NCBI GenBank assembly: GCA_964483145.1
Contig: CAZAAK010000002.1
Span: 9,699 to 73,698 of the forward strand
Length of the DNA stretch: 64,000 bases
Direction: 5' to 3'
From: Colimorpha sp964483145
Lineage (GTDB): Bacteria; Bacteroidota; Bacteroidia; Bacteroidales; P3
A program made the translations under genes and the position numbers. Below, piece after piece: positions 50,368 to 59,869 of this stretch (the first letter of the stretch is position 1; each line of letters starts with the position of its first letter). The notes beneath the pieces are model-generated. The model searched no databases. It saw nothing but the letters and a program-made list of their open reading frames with translations, and had not been told where the DNA came from.

Positions 50368-53300
50368 TTGGCTAACAATCAACCCATCGAAGTAGTAAAT
50401 TTTGCATCTGTACGCAAATACGAGTACCCGGACTTTCTTGATATTCAGCTCAAGTTTTTCAAAGATTTTTTCCAAATTGAGACAAATCCTGATAACCGTC
50501 TCGAAGAAGGCTTGTACAAGGTTTTCAAAGAAAATTTCCCCATTTCAGATGCACGTAACAATTTCACGTTAGAGTTTCTTGACTATTTTATAGACCCTCC
50601 GCGTTATTCCATAGAGGAGTGCATTGAGCGTGGATTGACATATAGCGTTCCGCTAAAGGTCAAGTTGAAGCTTTCGTGCAATGACCCTGAAAACGAGGAT
50701 TTCCAAGCTATAGAGCAGCCTGTTTATTTGGGTATGGTCCCTTACATGACCCCCAAGGGAACCTTCGTTATTAACGGAGCGGAGCGTGTTGTAGTTTCAC
50801 AGTTGCACCGGTCTCCAGGCGTTTTTTTCGGCACTTCATATCACTCCAATGGTACGCAACTCTACTCGGCCCGTATCATACCTTTCAAAGGTTCGTGGAT
50901 GGAGTTTACAACCGATATCAACAACGTCATGTACGCCTATATCGACCGTAAGAAGAAACTCCCCATCACTACCTTGCTCAGGGCTATCGGCTTTGAGACT
51001 GACAAGGATATCCTAGATATCTTCAACTTGGCTGAGGAAGTGAAAGTTTCCAAGGCCAATCTAAAAAAAGTACTGGGTAAGCAGTTGGCTGCTAGAGTAG
51101 TAGAGTCTTGGACTGAGGATTTCGTTGATGAGGATACAGGTGAGGTCGTTTCCATGGAACGTACCGACACTGTTATTGAGCGAGACAAGGAACTTACAGA
51201 TGATGATATCGAAAAAATTCTCCAACTCGGTGTAAAGTCTATTCTTGTGAAGGTTGAGGATCGCGATGGCATTGATTATTCAGTCATTTACAATACCCTC
51301 AAAAAAGATACTTCCAACAATTCCAAGGAAGCTGTCGAGTATATCTACCGTCAGTTGCGCAATGCTGAACCACCAGACGAAGAAACCGCTCGTGGTATCA
51401 TTGAAAAGCTTTTCTTTTCCGACAAGCGTTACGACCTTGGTGAGGTTGGGCGTTATCGTATTAATACGAAACTTAATCTCGATATTCCCGACACAACCCG
51501 AGTGCTTACCCAAACGGACATCACCGAGATTATCAAGTATCTTATCCAGTTAATCAACCAGAAGGCAGAAGTGGATGATATTGACCACTTGTCGAACCGT
51601 CGCGTACGCACTTCTGGTGAACAGCTCTACAACCAGTTTGGCGTAGGCCTTGCCCGTATGTCCCGTACTATCCGTGAGCGGATGAATGTTCGCGACAACG
51701 AAGTGTTTACTCCCACAGAATTGATTAATGCCAAGACTCTGTCTTCTGTTATCAACTCTTTCTTTGGCACCAATCAGTTGTCGCAGTTTATGGACCAGAC
51801 CAACCCTCTAGCCGAAGTAACGCACAAGCGTCGTATTTCTGCATTGGGCCCTGGTGGTCTGTCGCGCGAGCGCGCAGGCTTTGAGGTCCGTGATGTACAC
51901 TATACCCACTACGGTCGTTTGTGTACAATCGAGACTCCTGAAGGTCCTAATATCGGCCTTATCTCTTCCTTGGCTGTATATGCCCGCATCAATGAGTTGG
52001 GCTTCATAGAGACACCATATCGCCGCGTAGTCAACGGCCGTGTGATGCTGGACGAAGAACCCGAATACTATACCGCTCAGCGAGAGGAGAATAAGACTGT
52101 TGCCCAAGCTACCACCCGAATGGATGAAGAGGGTAATATCATCGAAACTCGAGTAAAAGCGCGTAATCAGGCCGACTTCCCTATCGTTTCCCCAGAGGAA
52201 ATAGATCTTATGGACCTTGGCTCAAACCAAATAGCTTCTATCGCGGCTTCACTTATCCCATTTTTGGAACATGATGATGCCAACCGCGCACTTATGGGTT
52301 CCAACATGATGCGTCAGGCTGTGCCCTTGCTCAACCCAGAGATTCCGATCGTTGGAACTGGTATTGAGAAATCAGTGGCTGAGGATAGCCGTGTATTACT
52401 CAATTCTCTTGGTGACGGTGTTGTTGAGTATGTTGACTCTACCAAGATTGTCATTCGACACAACCGCACTGAAAAGGAGCGACTTGTCTCTTTTGATGAT
52501 GACGTTCATGAATACAAACTGACGCGCTATCAACGTACTAACCATTCCACTTCAATCAATCTACGCCCCATTGTGCGTAAGGGCGATAAAGTGAAAAAAG
52601 GTCAAGTGCTCTGTGAGGGGTATGCCACCCAAGGCGGTGAATTGGCTCTTGGACGTAATATGATGGTGGCTTTTATGCCTTGGAAGGGCTATAATTTTGA
52701 GGATGCTGTTGTTATTTCCGAGCGCGTTGTGCGTGAAGATATCTTCACTTCTGTTCATGTGGAAGAGTATACTTTGGAAGTTCGTGAGACTAAACGTGGT
52801 CCGGAAGAACTCACAAGAGATATTCCCAATGTCAGTAGTGAGGCCACTAAGGACCTTGATGAGAATGGAATCATCCGTATCGGTGCTGAGGTTAAAGAGG
52901 GTGATATTCTTATAGGTAAGATAACCCCAAAGGGCGAGTCTGACCCAACTCCTGAGGAAAAGTTGTTGCGGGCCATCTTTGGAGACAAAGCTGGTGACGT
53001 GAAAGACGCCTCCCTTAAAGTGCCACCTTCGGTCCGTGGTGTTGTCATTGACAAGAAACTTTTTGCCAAGATTATTCGTGACCGCAAACAGCGTGCCCGA
53101 GAAAAGGAGTTGTTGGCCAAGCCCGAGGAAGAGTACAACAACGAACTCAAGGAACTCAAGGAGAAGTTGATTGATCGCTTGCTCATCATCCTTGCCGGTA
53201 AGACTTCCAACGGGGTCTATACTAACCATAAGGAGGAACTTATCCCCAAAAAAGTCAAGTTTACCTCCAAAGCTCTTAATGCCATCGACTATACTGAAGT

Positions 53301-54174
53301 TAGTCCCAATAGGTGGACCTCTGACAAAGAGACTAACAGCCTTATCAAGGACTTATTGAACAACTACAATATTAAGAATCGTGAAATTAACGGACGGTTC
53401 ACCCGTAACAAGTTTGCTCTCACTGTTGGTGATGATCTTCCCACGGGAATCGTTCAGATGGCCAAAGTCTATATTGCAATGAAGCGCAAATTGCGCATTG
53501 GCGATAAGATGTCAGGTCGTCATGGCAACAAAGGTATCGTTTCCAAGATTGTCCGTGCAGAGGATATGCCCTTCCTTGCCGATGGTACTCCTGTTGATAT
53601 TGTTTTGAATCCTTTGGGTGTGCCTTCCCGTATGAATCTTGGTCAGATATACGAAACTGTTCTAGGGTGGGCTGGAAAGAAACTTAACAAACGTTTCAAG
53701 ACACCTATTTTCGATGGTGCTACCCTCGAACAGATCAACGGTTATATGCGAGAGGCTGGTCTGCCCGAAAATGGGCGCACCTACCTTTATGACGGTGAAA
53801 CAGGCGATCGTTTTGACCAACCTGCAACCGTTGGCTACATCTATATGCTGAAGTTGCACCACATGATTGATGATAAGATGCATGCCCGTAGCATTGGGCC
53901 ATATTCTCTTATCACCCAGCAACCTCTTGGTGGTAAGGCCAACTTTGGTGGTCAACGTTTTGGTGAGATGGAGGTTTGGGCACTTGAGGCTTTCGGTGCT
54001 TCGCATGTGCTACAGGAGGTTCTTACCGTCAAATCTGATGATGTCATGGGGCGCGCCAAGGCTTATGAGGCTATTGTTAAGGGAGACAACATGCCTGTTC
54101 CAGGCATCCCAGAGTCCTTTAACGTATTGGTCCATGAACTCCGCGGTTTGGGCTTAGAGGTAACATTTGATTAA
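50368..54174 (+). CDS. rpoB: DNA-directed RNA polymerase subunit beta
   Basis: 1268 residues. The start codon is TTG at 50368: the frame before it is open only to a stop at 50335-50337, with no ATG, and the sequence from TTG (MANNQPIEVVNFASVRKYEYPDF) matches the family N-terminus. Seen: RIFQ region QLSQFMDQTNPLAEVTHKRR, the invertant GPGGLSRERAGFEVRDVH, KMSGRHGNKG, and C-terminal GGQRFGEMEVWALEAFGA. Part of the operon ending in rpoC. Confidence 0.98.
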   Translation: MANNQPIEVVNFASVRKYEYPDFLDIQLKFFKDFFQIETNPDNRLEEGLYKVFKENFPISDARNNFTLEFLDYFIDPPRYSIEECIERGLTYSVPLKVKLKLSCNDPENEDFQAIEQPVYLGMVPYMTPKGTFVINGAERVVVSQLHRSPGVFFGTSYHSNGTQLYSARIIPFKGSWMEFTTDINNVMYAYIDRKKKLPITTLLRAIGFETDKDILDIFNLAEEVKVSKANLKKVLGKQLAARVVESWTEDFVDEDTGEVVSMERTDTVIERDKELTDDDIEKILQLGVKSILVKVEDRDGIDYSVIYNTLKKDTSNNSKEAVEYIYRQLRNAEPPDEETARGIIEKLFFSDKRYDLGEVGRYRINTKLNLDIPDTTRVLTQTDITEIIKYLIQLINQKAEVDDIDHLSNRRVRTSGEQLYNQFGVGLARMSRTIRERMNVRDNEVFTPTELINAKTLSSVINSFFGTNQLSQFMDQTNPLAEVTHKRRISALGPGGLSRERAGFEVRDVHYTHYGRLCTIETPEGPNIGLISSLAVYARINELGFIETPYRRVVNGRVMLDEEPEYYTAQREENKTVAQATTRMDEEGNIIETRVKARNQADFPIVSPEEIDLMDLGSNQIASIAASLIPFLEHDDANRALMGSNMMRQAVPLLNPEIPIVGTGIEKSVAEDSRVLLNSLGDGVVEYVDSTKIVIRHNRTEKERLVSFDDDVHEYKLTRYQRTNHSTSINLRPIVRKGDKVKKGQVLCEGYATQGGELALGRNMMVAFMPWKGYNFEDAVVISERVVREDIFTSVHVEEYTLEVRETKRGPEELTRDIPNVSSEATKDLDENGIIRIGAEVKEGDILIGKITPKGESDPTPEEKLLRAIFGDKAGDVKDASLKVPPSVRGVVIDKKLFAKIIRDRKQRAREKELLAKPEEEYNNELKELKEKLIDRLLIILAGKTSNGVYTNHKEELIPKKVKFTSKALNAIDYTEVSPNRWTSDKETNSLIKDLLNNYNIKNREINGRFTRNKFALTVGDDLPTGIVQMAKVYIAMKRKLRIGDKMSGRHGNKGIVSKIVRAEDMPFLADGTPVDIVLNPLGVPSRMNLGQIYETVLGWAGKKLNKRFKTPIFDGATLEQINGYMREAGLPENGRTYLYDGETGDRFDQPATVGYIYMLKLHHMIDDKMHARSIGPYSLITQQPLGGKANFGGQRFGEMEVWALEAFGASHVLQEVLTVKSDDVMGRAKAYEAIVKGDNMPVPGIPESFNVLVHELRGLGLEVTFD

Positions 54175-54243
54175 ATCAGAATTAAGTTTTCAGTAACATC
54201 CTATATTCTTGATTTTTGATTCTTAATTGGTAATAATAATAAG

Positions 54244-57200
54244 ATGGCTTTTAAACAAGATTCACAGATAAGGAATGATTTCAATTCGATAACCGTCAGT
54301 TTGGCTTCCCCCGAGTCGATTAAGAAACGCTCTTACGGCGAGGTAACCAAACCTGAAACTATCAACTATCGTACCTATAAGCCCGAACGCGATGGTCTTT
54401 TTTGCGAAAGAATTTTTGGACCTACTCGCGATTGGGAGTGCCATTGCGGAAAGTACAAACGTATTCGTTATAAAGGTATTGTATGCGACCGTTGTGGTGT
54501 AGAAGTCACCGAGAAGAAGGTTCGACGGGAGCGTATGGGTCATATAGAACTTTGCGTTCCTGTGGCACATATCTGGTTCTTTCGTACCCTTCCTAACAAG
54601 ATTGGCACTTTGCTTAATATTCCTAGCAAGAAACTTGAGCAAGTGATTTATTATGAGAAGTATATTGTTCTTCAGCCAGGTAAGGCTATGCTTAACGAGA
54701 TGCCTGTACACAAGCTTGACCTCTTGACGGAGGAAGACTATTCCGCTATCCGTCAATCCTTACCCGAAGGCAATGAACAGTTGGAGGATACTGACCCTGA
54801 CAAGTTCATCGTTGGCACTGGGTCGGAGGCCCTTTACAAGCTTCTTTGTGAGATTGACCTTGACCAAATTAGTTATGAACTACGTGACCGTGCTTCCAAG
54901 GAGACATCAAATCAACGTAAGCAAGAGGCACTCAAGCGGTTGAACATCGTAGAGTCTTTTCGTGAAAGCCGCAAGAATATGCAAGCTAGAGGAATGGATA
55001 ACCGTCCCGAATGGATGATTATGACCATTATTCCTGTTATTCCTCCGGAGTTGCGACCTCTCGTGCCCTTGGATGGTGGACGCTTTGCTACTTCCGACAT
55101 CAATGAGCTCTACCGTCGTGTTATCATCCGTAACAACCGCTTGAAAAGACTTTTCGAAATAAAGGCTCCTGAGGTCATCATGCGCAATGAGAAACGCATG
55201 CTTCAGGAGGCTGTTGACTCCCTTTTCGACAACAGTCGTAAAGTCTCCAGTGTACGCTCCGACAACAATCGGTCTCTCAAGTCTCTTTCGGACTCGCTCA
55301 AGGGAAAGCAAGGGCGTTTCCGTCAGAATTTGCTTGGTAAACGTGTTGATTACTCAGGCCGTTCGGTTATTGTTGTTGGGCCCGAGCTCAAAATGCATGA
55401 ATGCGGTCTGCCTAAGGATATGGCTAGCGAGTTGTTCAAACCGTTTATTATACGCAAACTTCTCGAACGTGGTTTGGTCAAGACTGTCAAGTCCGCCAAA
55501 CGTGTTGTCGATCGTAAAGATCCTGTTGTTTGGGAAATTCTTGAGAATATCTTGAAGGGACATCCCATTATGTTAAACCGTGCACCAACTTTGCACCGCT
55601 TGGGCATTCAAGCTTTCCAACCTAAATTGGTTGAAGGTAAGGCAATCCGTTTGCATCCTTTGGTGTGTACAGGTTTTAATGCTGACTTCGATGGTGACCA
55701 AATGGCTGTTCATGTGCCCCTAGGCAATGCGGCTGTGTTGGAAGCTCAGCTTCTCATGCTCTCCACCCACAATATCCTTAACCCTGCCAATGGTGCTCCT
55801 ATAGCAGTGCCATCGCAAGATATGGTGTTGGGTCTGTACTACATGACAAAGCCTCGTCACACTACCGAAACCGAAACTGTCAAGGGGGAGGGATATCGTT
55901 TCTACTCTGCTGAGGAGGTAGAGATTGCCTATAACGAAAAACGTGTCTCTCTTAATGCTTGCATTAGTTGCAAGATTGATAATCAGGGTCGTGATGAGTT
56001 CGACTACATCAAGACCGACAGGACTTTTATGGAGGTTATCAAGGACAAGGAGGGGAATGTACTTACCGATCGCGATTGTGCTACTGCTGAAGAGGTGGCC
56101 GAGCGTTGTCGCACTGAGTACGAAATCCGTCGCGACAGCGAAGGTAACCCTATTCTTGATGCCAAGGGCCATTTTATTAAGACTGACCGTATTCGTACTA
56201 CTGTGGGTCGTGTAATCTTTAATGAGGTCGTGCCTTCGGTCTATGGTTACGTTAACCAAGTGCTTGGCAAAAAGTCGCTACGTAATATTATCGGAGACCT
56301 CTTTACCACTTGTGGCAACGCTGTGACTGCTAATTTCCTTGATGATATCAAGCAAATGGGCTACCGGCAGGCATTTCGTGGTGGGCTTTCCTTCAACCTT
56401 GGTGACGTGCTGATTCCGCCTGAGAAGGAAGAGCTGATTGCCAAAGCTAACGAGGAGGTTGACGAGGTGCTAGGCCAGTACGCTATGGGTTTGATTACCA
56501 ACAACGAGCGTTACAACCACGTCATCGACATTTGGACCAATACCAATAACCGTCTTACTGAAGTTCTTATGAGTCAGTTGAAGGCGGACAATCAGGGTTT
56601 CAATCCAATATTTATGATGTACGATTCGGGTGCTCGTGGTAGTAAGGAACAGATTCGTCAGCTCTCTGGCATGCGTGGCCTGATGGCTAAGCCCCAAAAA
56701 GCCGGTGCGGCTGGTAATGAGATTATCGAAAACCCAATTCTCTCCAACTTTAAAGAGGGTCTTTCCGTGTTGGAATACTTCATTTCCACCCACGGTGCTC
56801 GTAAAGGCTTAGCTGATACTGCATTAAAGACTGCTGATGCTGGGTACCTCACTAGGCGTTTGGTTGACGCTGCTCACGATGTAATCATCACCACCGAGGA
56901 CTGCGGAACCCTCCGTGGACTTCCCACTACAGCGCTCAAGAAAGGAGATGATGTTGTTGTAACCCTCGCTCAAAAGATCTTGGGTCGTACCTCAGTTCAC
57001 GACATCTACCATCCTCAGACTAAACAACTCATTGCTAGAGCCGGTGAGGAACTCACTGAGGATATTTGCAAGTCCATTGAGGAATCTCCCATCGAGGAGG
57101 TTGAGATTCGTTCTGTCCTCACTTGTGAAGCCAAGCATGGCGTCTGTGCCAAATGTTATGGTCGAAACCTTGCAACTGGTAAGATGGTTCAAAAAGGTGA

Positions 57201-58713
57201 GTCGGTCGGTGTTATTGCGGCTCAAGCTATTGGCGAACCAGGTACGCAGCTTACTCTTCGTACTTTCCACGTTGGAGGTGTGGCCGGTGGTAACATTGGT
57301 ACTAGCAACAGTATTGTGGCCAAGTATGAGGGTCGGCTTGAAATTGACGAGCTTCGTTCCATCCCCTATACCGATAAGGAAGGTAACAGCTATCATATTG
57401 TTATGGGGCGTTCCGCCGAGATGCGTATAGTGGATGAGAAGACTCAAGTAACCCTTTCTACTGCTCTTTTGCCATATGGATCGCATCTGTTTAAAATGCC
57501 AGGCGAACTTGTGGCTAAGAATGACAACATTGCCGAGTGGGATCCTTACAATGCGGTAGTCATGTCTGATGTAGCCGGACGTGTCAGTTTTGAAAATGTC
57601 ATTGAGAATGTCACCTACCGTGTCGAATCCGATTCTCAGACAGGCTTGCAAGACAAAGTTGTTATCGAATCCCGTCAGCGCACCAAGAACCCAACCCTCA
57701 ATATTGTTGATGATGAGGGTAATGTTCTCAAGGTCTATGACCTTCCCGTCAGTGCTCATATAGGCGTTGAGCAGGGGCAACAGTTGAAGGCTGGTGATGT
57801 AATGGTCAAGATTCCGCGTAGCTTCGGAAAAGCTGGTGATATCACTGGTGGTCTGCCTCGTGTTACCGAGCTCTTTGAGGCTCGTAATCCGTCGGATCCA
57901 GCTATCGTGGCTGAAATTGACGGTATAGTTTCAATTGAGAAAAAACTCAAGCGCAACAACCGCCAAGTTACCATTACTAGCAAGACCGGAGAGCAACGCT
58001 CGTACCTCATCCCTACATCCAAGCAAATTTTGGCTCAAGATAGTGACTATGTCAAAGCCGGTACTCCGCTTTCTGATGGTGCCATTACCCCTGCTGACAT
58101 TCTTGCCATCAAGGGGCCAATGAAGGTGCAGGAATACATTGTCAACGAGATACAGGAGGTTTACCGTCTCCAAGGCGTTACTATCAATGATAAGCATTTC
58201 GAAGTTATCGTTCGTCAAATGATGCGAAAAGTGCAGATTGAGGATCCTGGCGACACCCGTTATCTTGAAGGCGAATTGGTTAATAAGATTGATTTCCATG
58301 AGACCAACGATGCTATCTTTGGTATGAAGGTTGTAGAGGATTGCGGTGACAGTGAGAATCTTCGTAATGGTCAGATCATTACTGCACGGCAACTTCGTGA
58401 TGAGAACTCTATCTTGCGTCGTCAGGACAAGGCACTTGTTACCGCCCGAGATGCCAGACCTGCCACATCTAAGCAGATTCTTCAAGGTATCACCCGTGCT
58501 TCCTTACAGACCAAGAGTTTTATATCCGCTGCCTCCTTCCAGGAAACGACCAAGGTGCTCACCGAGGCTGCTATCAATGCGCGCCAGGATTTCCTCGAGG
58601 GTATGAAGGAGAATGTTATCGTAGGCCACCTCATCCCTGCTGGTACGGGATTGCGTGAATACGAAAACCTTATCGTTGGCAATGTCAATGACATGGAAAA
58701 TGCTAAAAAGTAA
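54244..58713 (+). CDS. rpoC: DNA-directed RNA polymerase subunit beta'
   Basis: 1489 residues. N-terminal zinc finger CHCGKYKRIRYKG...CDRCG, catalytic NADFDGDQMAVH, second Zn site CGTLRGLP...CEAKHGVCAKC, trigger-loop region AIGEPGTQLTLRTFHVGG. Start at ATG 54244 (MAFKQDSQIRNDFNSI), after 69 bp from rpoB. Confidence 0.98.
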   Translation: MAFKQDSQIRNDFNSITVSLASPESIKKRSYGEVTKPETINYRTYKPERDGLFCERIFGPTRDWECHCGKYKRIRYKGIVCDRCGVEVTEKKVRRERMGHIELCVPVAHIWFFRTLPNKIGTLLNIPSKKLEQVIYYEKYIVLQPGKAMLNEMPVHKLDLLTEEDYSAIRQSLPEGNEQLEDTDPDKFIVGTGSEALYKLLCEIDLDQISYELRDRASKETSNQRKQEALKRLNIVESFRESRKNMQARGMDNRPEWMIMTIIPVIPPELRPLVPLDGGRFATSDINELYRRVIIRNNRLKRLFEIKAPEVIMRNEKRMLQEAVDSLFDNSRKVSSVRSDNNRSLKSLSDSLKGKQGRFRQNLLGKRVDYSGRSVIVVGPELKMHECGLPKDMASELFKPFIIRKLLERGLVKTVKSAKRVVDRKDPVVWEILENILKGHPIMLNRAPTLHRLGIQAFQPKLVEGKAIRLHPLVCTGFNADFDGDQMAVHVPLGNAAVLEAQLLMLSTHNILNPANGAPIAVPSQDMVLGLYYMTKPRHTTETETVKGEGYRFYSAEEVEIAYNEKRVSLNACISCKIDNQGRDEFDYIKTDRTFMEVIKDKEGNVLTDRDCATAEEVAERCRTEYEIRRDSEGNPILDAKGHFIKTDRIRTTVGRVIFNEVVPSVYGYVNQVLGKKSLRNIIGDLFTTCGNAVTANFLDDIKQMGYRQAFRGGLSFNLGDVLIPPEKEELIAKANEEVDEVLGQYAMGLITNNERYNHVIDIWTNTNNRLTEVLMSQLKADNQGFNPIFMMYDSGARGSKEQIRQLSGMRGLMAKPQKAGAAGNEIIENPILSNFKEGLSVLEYFISTHGARKGLADTALKTADAGYLTRRLVDAAHDVIITTEDCGTLRGLPTTALKKGDDVVVTLAQKILGRTSVHDIYHPQTKQLIARAGEELTEDICKSIEESPIEEVEIRSVLTCEAKHGVCAKCYGRNLATGKMVQKGESVGVIAAQAIGEPGTQLTLRTFHVGGVAGGNIGTSNSIVAKYEGRLEIDELRSIPYTDKEGNSYHIVMGRSAEMRIVDEKTQVTLSTALLPYGSHLFKMPGELVAKNDNIAEWDPYNAVVMSDVAGRVSFENVIENVTYRVESDSQTGLQDKVVIESRQRTKNPTLNIVDDEGNVLKVYDLPVSAHIGVEQGQQLKAGDVMVKIPRSFGKAGDITGGLPRVTELFEARNPSDPAIVAEIDGIVSIEKKLKRNNRQVTITSKTGEQRSYLIPTSKQILAQDSDYVKAGTPLSDGAITPADILAIKGPMKVQEYIVNEIQEVYRLQGVTINDKHFEVIVRQMMRKVQIEDPGDTRYLEGELVNKIDFHETNDAIFGMKVVEDCGDSENLRNGQIITARQLRDENSILRRQDKALVTARDARPATSKQILQGITRASLQTKSFISAASFQETTKVLTEAAINARQDFLEGMKENVIVGHLIPAGTGLREYENLIVGNVNDMENAKK

Positions 58714-58734
58714 TCTAAAAAGGACGTATATTAT

Positions 58735-59046
58735 ATGGCAAACAATAATAAGCAACAAGATTTGAAACTCAATATTGATCCGGAAGTGGCGAAGGGTACT
58801 TATAGCAATCTTGCTGTCATTTCTCACACTGCTGCCGAGATTGTTGTTGATTTCGCACAATTACTTCCCGGAGCCGATGGTGCTGTCATCCGTTCCCGCA
58901 TTATCATGAATCCGGTTCATGCCAAACGTTTGCTCAGCGCTTTGGCTGAAAATATCCAAAAGTATGAGCACAATTTTGGTATCATCACCGAACCTCATGC
59001 TCCTGCGGGGGGCACTGTCCCTTATGACATCCTTGGAAAGGCTTGA
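58735..59046 (+). CDS. DUF3467 small protein
   Basis: 103 residues: LKLNIDPEVAKGTYSNLAVISHTAAEIVVDFAQLLPG and RIIMNPVHAKRLLSAL are typical of DUF3467, a family found downstream of rpoC in Bacteroidota. Function unknown. 22 bp after rpoC and followed by the operon terminator. Confidence 0.88.
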   Translation: MANNNKQQDLKLNIDPEVAKGTYSNLAVISHTAAEIVVDFAQLLPGADGAVIRSRIIMNPVHAKRLLSALAENIQKYEHNFGIITEPHAPAGGTVPYDILGKA

Positions 59047-59064
59047 TGCACGCTGATAACAGTT

Positions 59065-59107
59065 CCCCCAAAAACTTGTGCGGTGATGCGGTTTTTGGGG
59101 GATTTTT
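59065..59107 (+). terminator. Intrinsic terminator of the rpoBC operon
   Basis: Stem CCCCCAAAAAC (59065-59075) / GTTTTTGGGGG (59091-59101), 15-nt loop, followed by ATTTTTG. Confidence 0.92.
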
Positions 59108-59172
59108 GTTTAGGAGCGGAAGTAGCCATAATGCTTAGCCAATTCCAATCTTTACTAGATGGGTTTTGGCTA

Positions 59173-59739
59173 CTAACATCTTAGTACAGTCATTTCTCCG
59201 TTTCTTTCTAATTTCACAATCCGACTGCTTCCTGTCTGTGGATGGGCAAAATCTTTGTCGTTGGGCAGTGCATAGTCTATTTGGTCTTTTATTGTTTGCT
59301 CAATCTCCTCGTAACAGTTGGGAGATGGTCTCCCTGAAAGATTTGCTGAGGTACTCACTATAGGGTGTTCTAGCAGGTTCAAAATAGTTTCGCAAAAGTC
59401 AAAGTGCGGTATTCTTACCCCTATGGTATCGTCCTTTGCTGGCAGATTTTCAGCCAACGTAACGAGTAACATCTCTTTTGGAATAATTACTGTTGTAGGT
59501 CGGTTGCTACGTAGTAGCAACTCTTTGGCCATTTGGGGTAGGGCTGGTGAGAGCATTCCTGCATTTGCCAACACAAGCATAGACTTGTTGTGTTCCCGTT
59601 TCTTCAGTACGTATATCTTTTCCACTGCCTCGTAGCAACAAGCATCGCACCCTATTCCCCATATTGTGTCCGTAGGATAAAGCAGCGTTCCGCCTTCTTG
59701 CAAAGTCTTCAACGCTTTCGATATTAAGTCGCTTCTCAT
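59173..59739 (-). CDS. tsaC: Threonylcarbamoyl-AMP synthase (TsaC/Sua5/YwlC family)
   Basis: 188 residues. Makes threonylcarbamoyl-adenylate for the t6A37 tRNA modification. Seen: GGTLLYPTDTIWGIGCDA, KKREHNKSMLVLA, TVIIP, DTIGVRIPHFDF, VSTSANLSGRPSP. Short TsaC-type without the Sua5 C-terminal domain. Promoter box TATATTTG at 59764-59771. Convergent with the rpoC operon terminator. Confidence 0.94.
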   Translation of the reverse strand: MRSDLISKALKTLQEGGTLLYPTDTIWGIGCDACCYEAVEKIYVLKKREHNKSMLVLANAGMLSPALPQMAKELLLRSNRPTTVIIPKEMLLVTLAENLPAKDDTIGVRIPHFDFCETILNLLEHPIVSTSANLSGRPSPNCYEEIEQTIKDQIDYALPNDKDFAHPQTGSSRIVKLERNGEMTVLRC

Positions 59740-59792
59740 TTCTTTTATTAGTTAAAATTGCTGCAAATATACGATTTATTCGGGAATTTTTG

Positions 59793-59800
59793 TATCTTTG
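59793..59800 (+). promoter_or_regulatory. Promoter of the POT transporter
   Basis: TATCTTTG, about 70 nt upstream of the ATG at 59870; divergent from the tsaC promoter (TATATTTG, minus strand, 59764-59771) with 21 bp between the boxes. Confidence 0.7.
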
Positions 59801-59869
59801 CACGTTAAAATAACGTTGTAAGAGTTTGGAATAAGGTTACAAAATATTATAAACTAAAAGATTACAATT

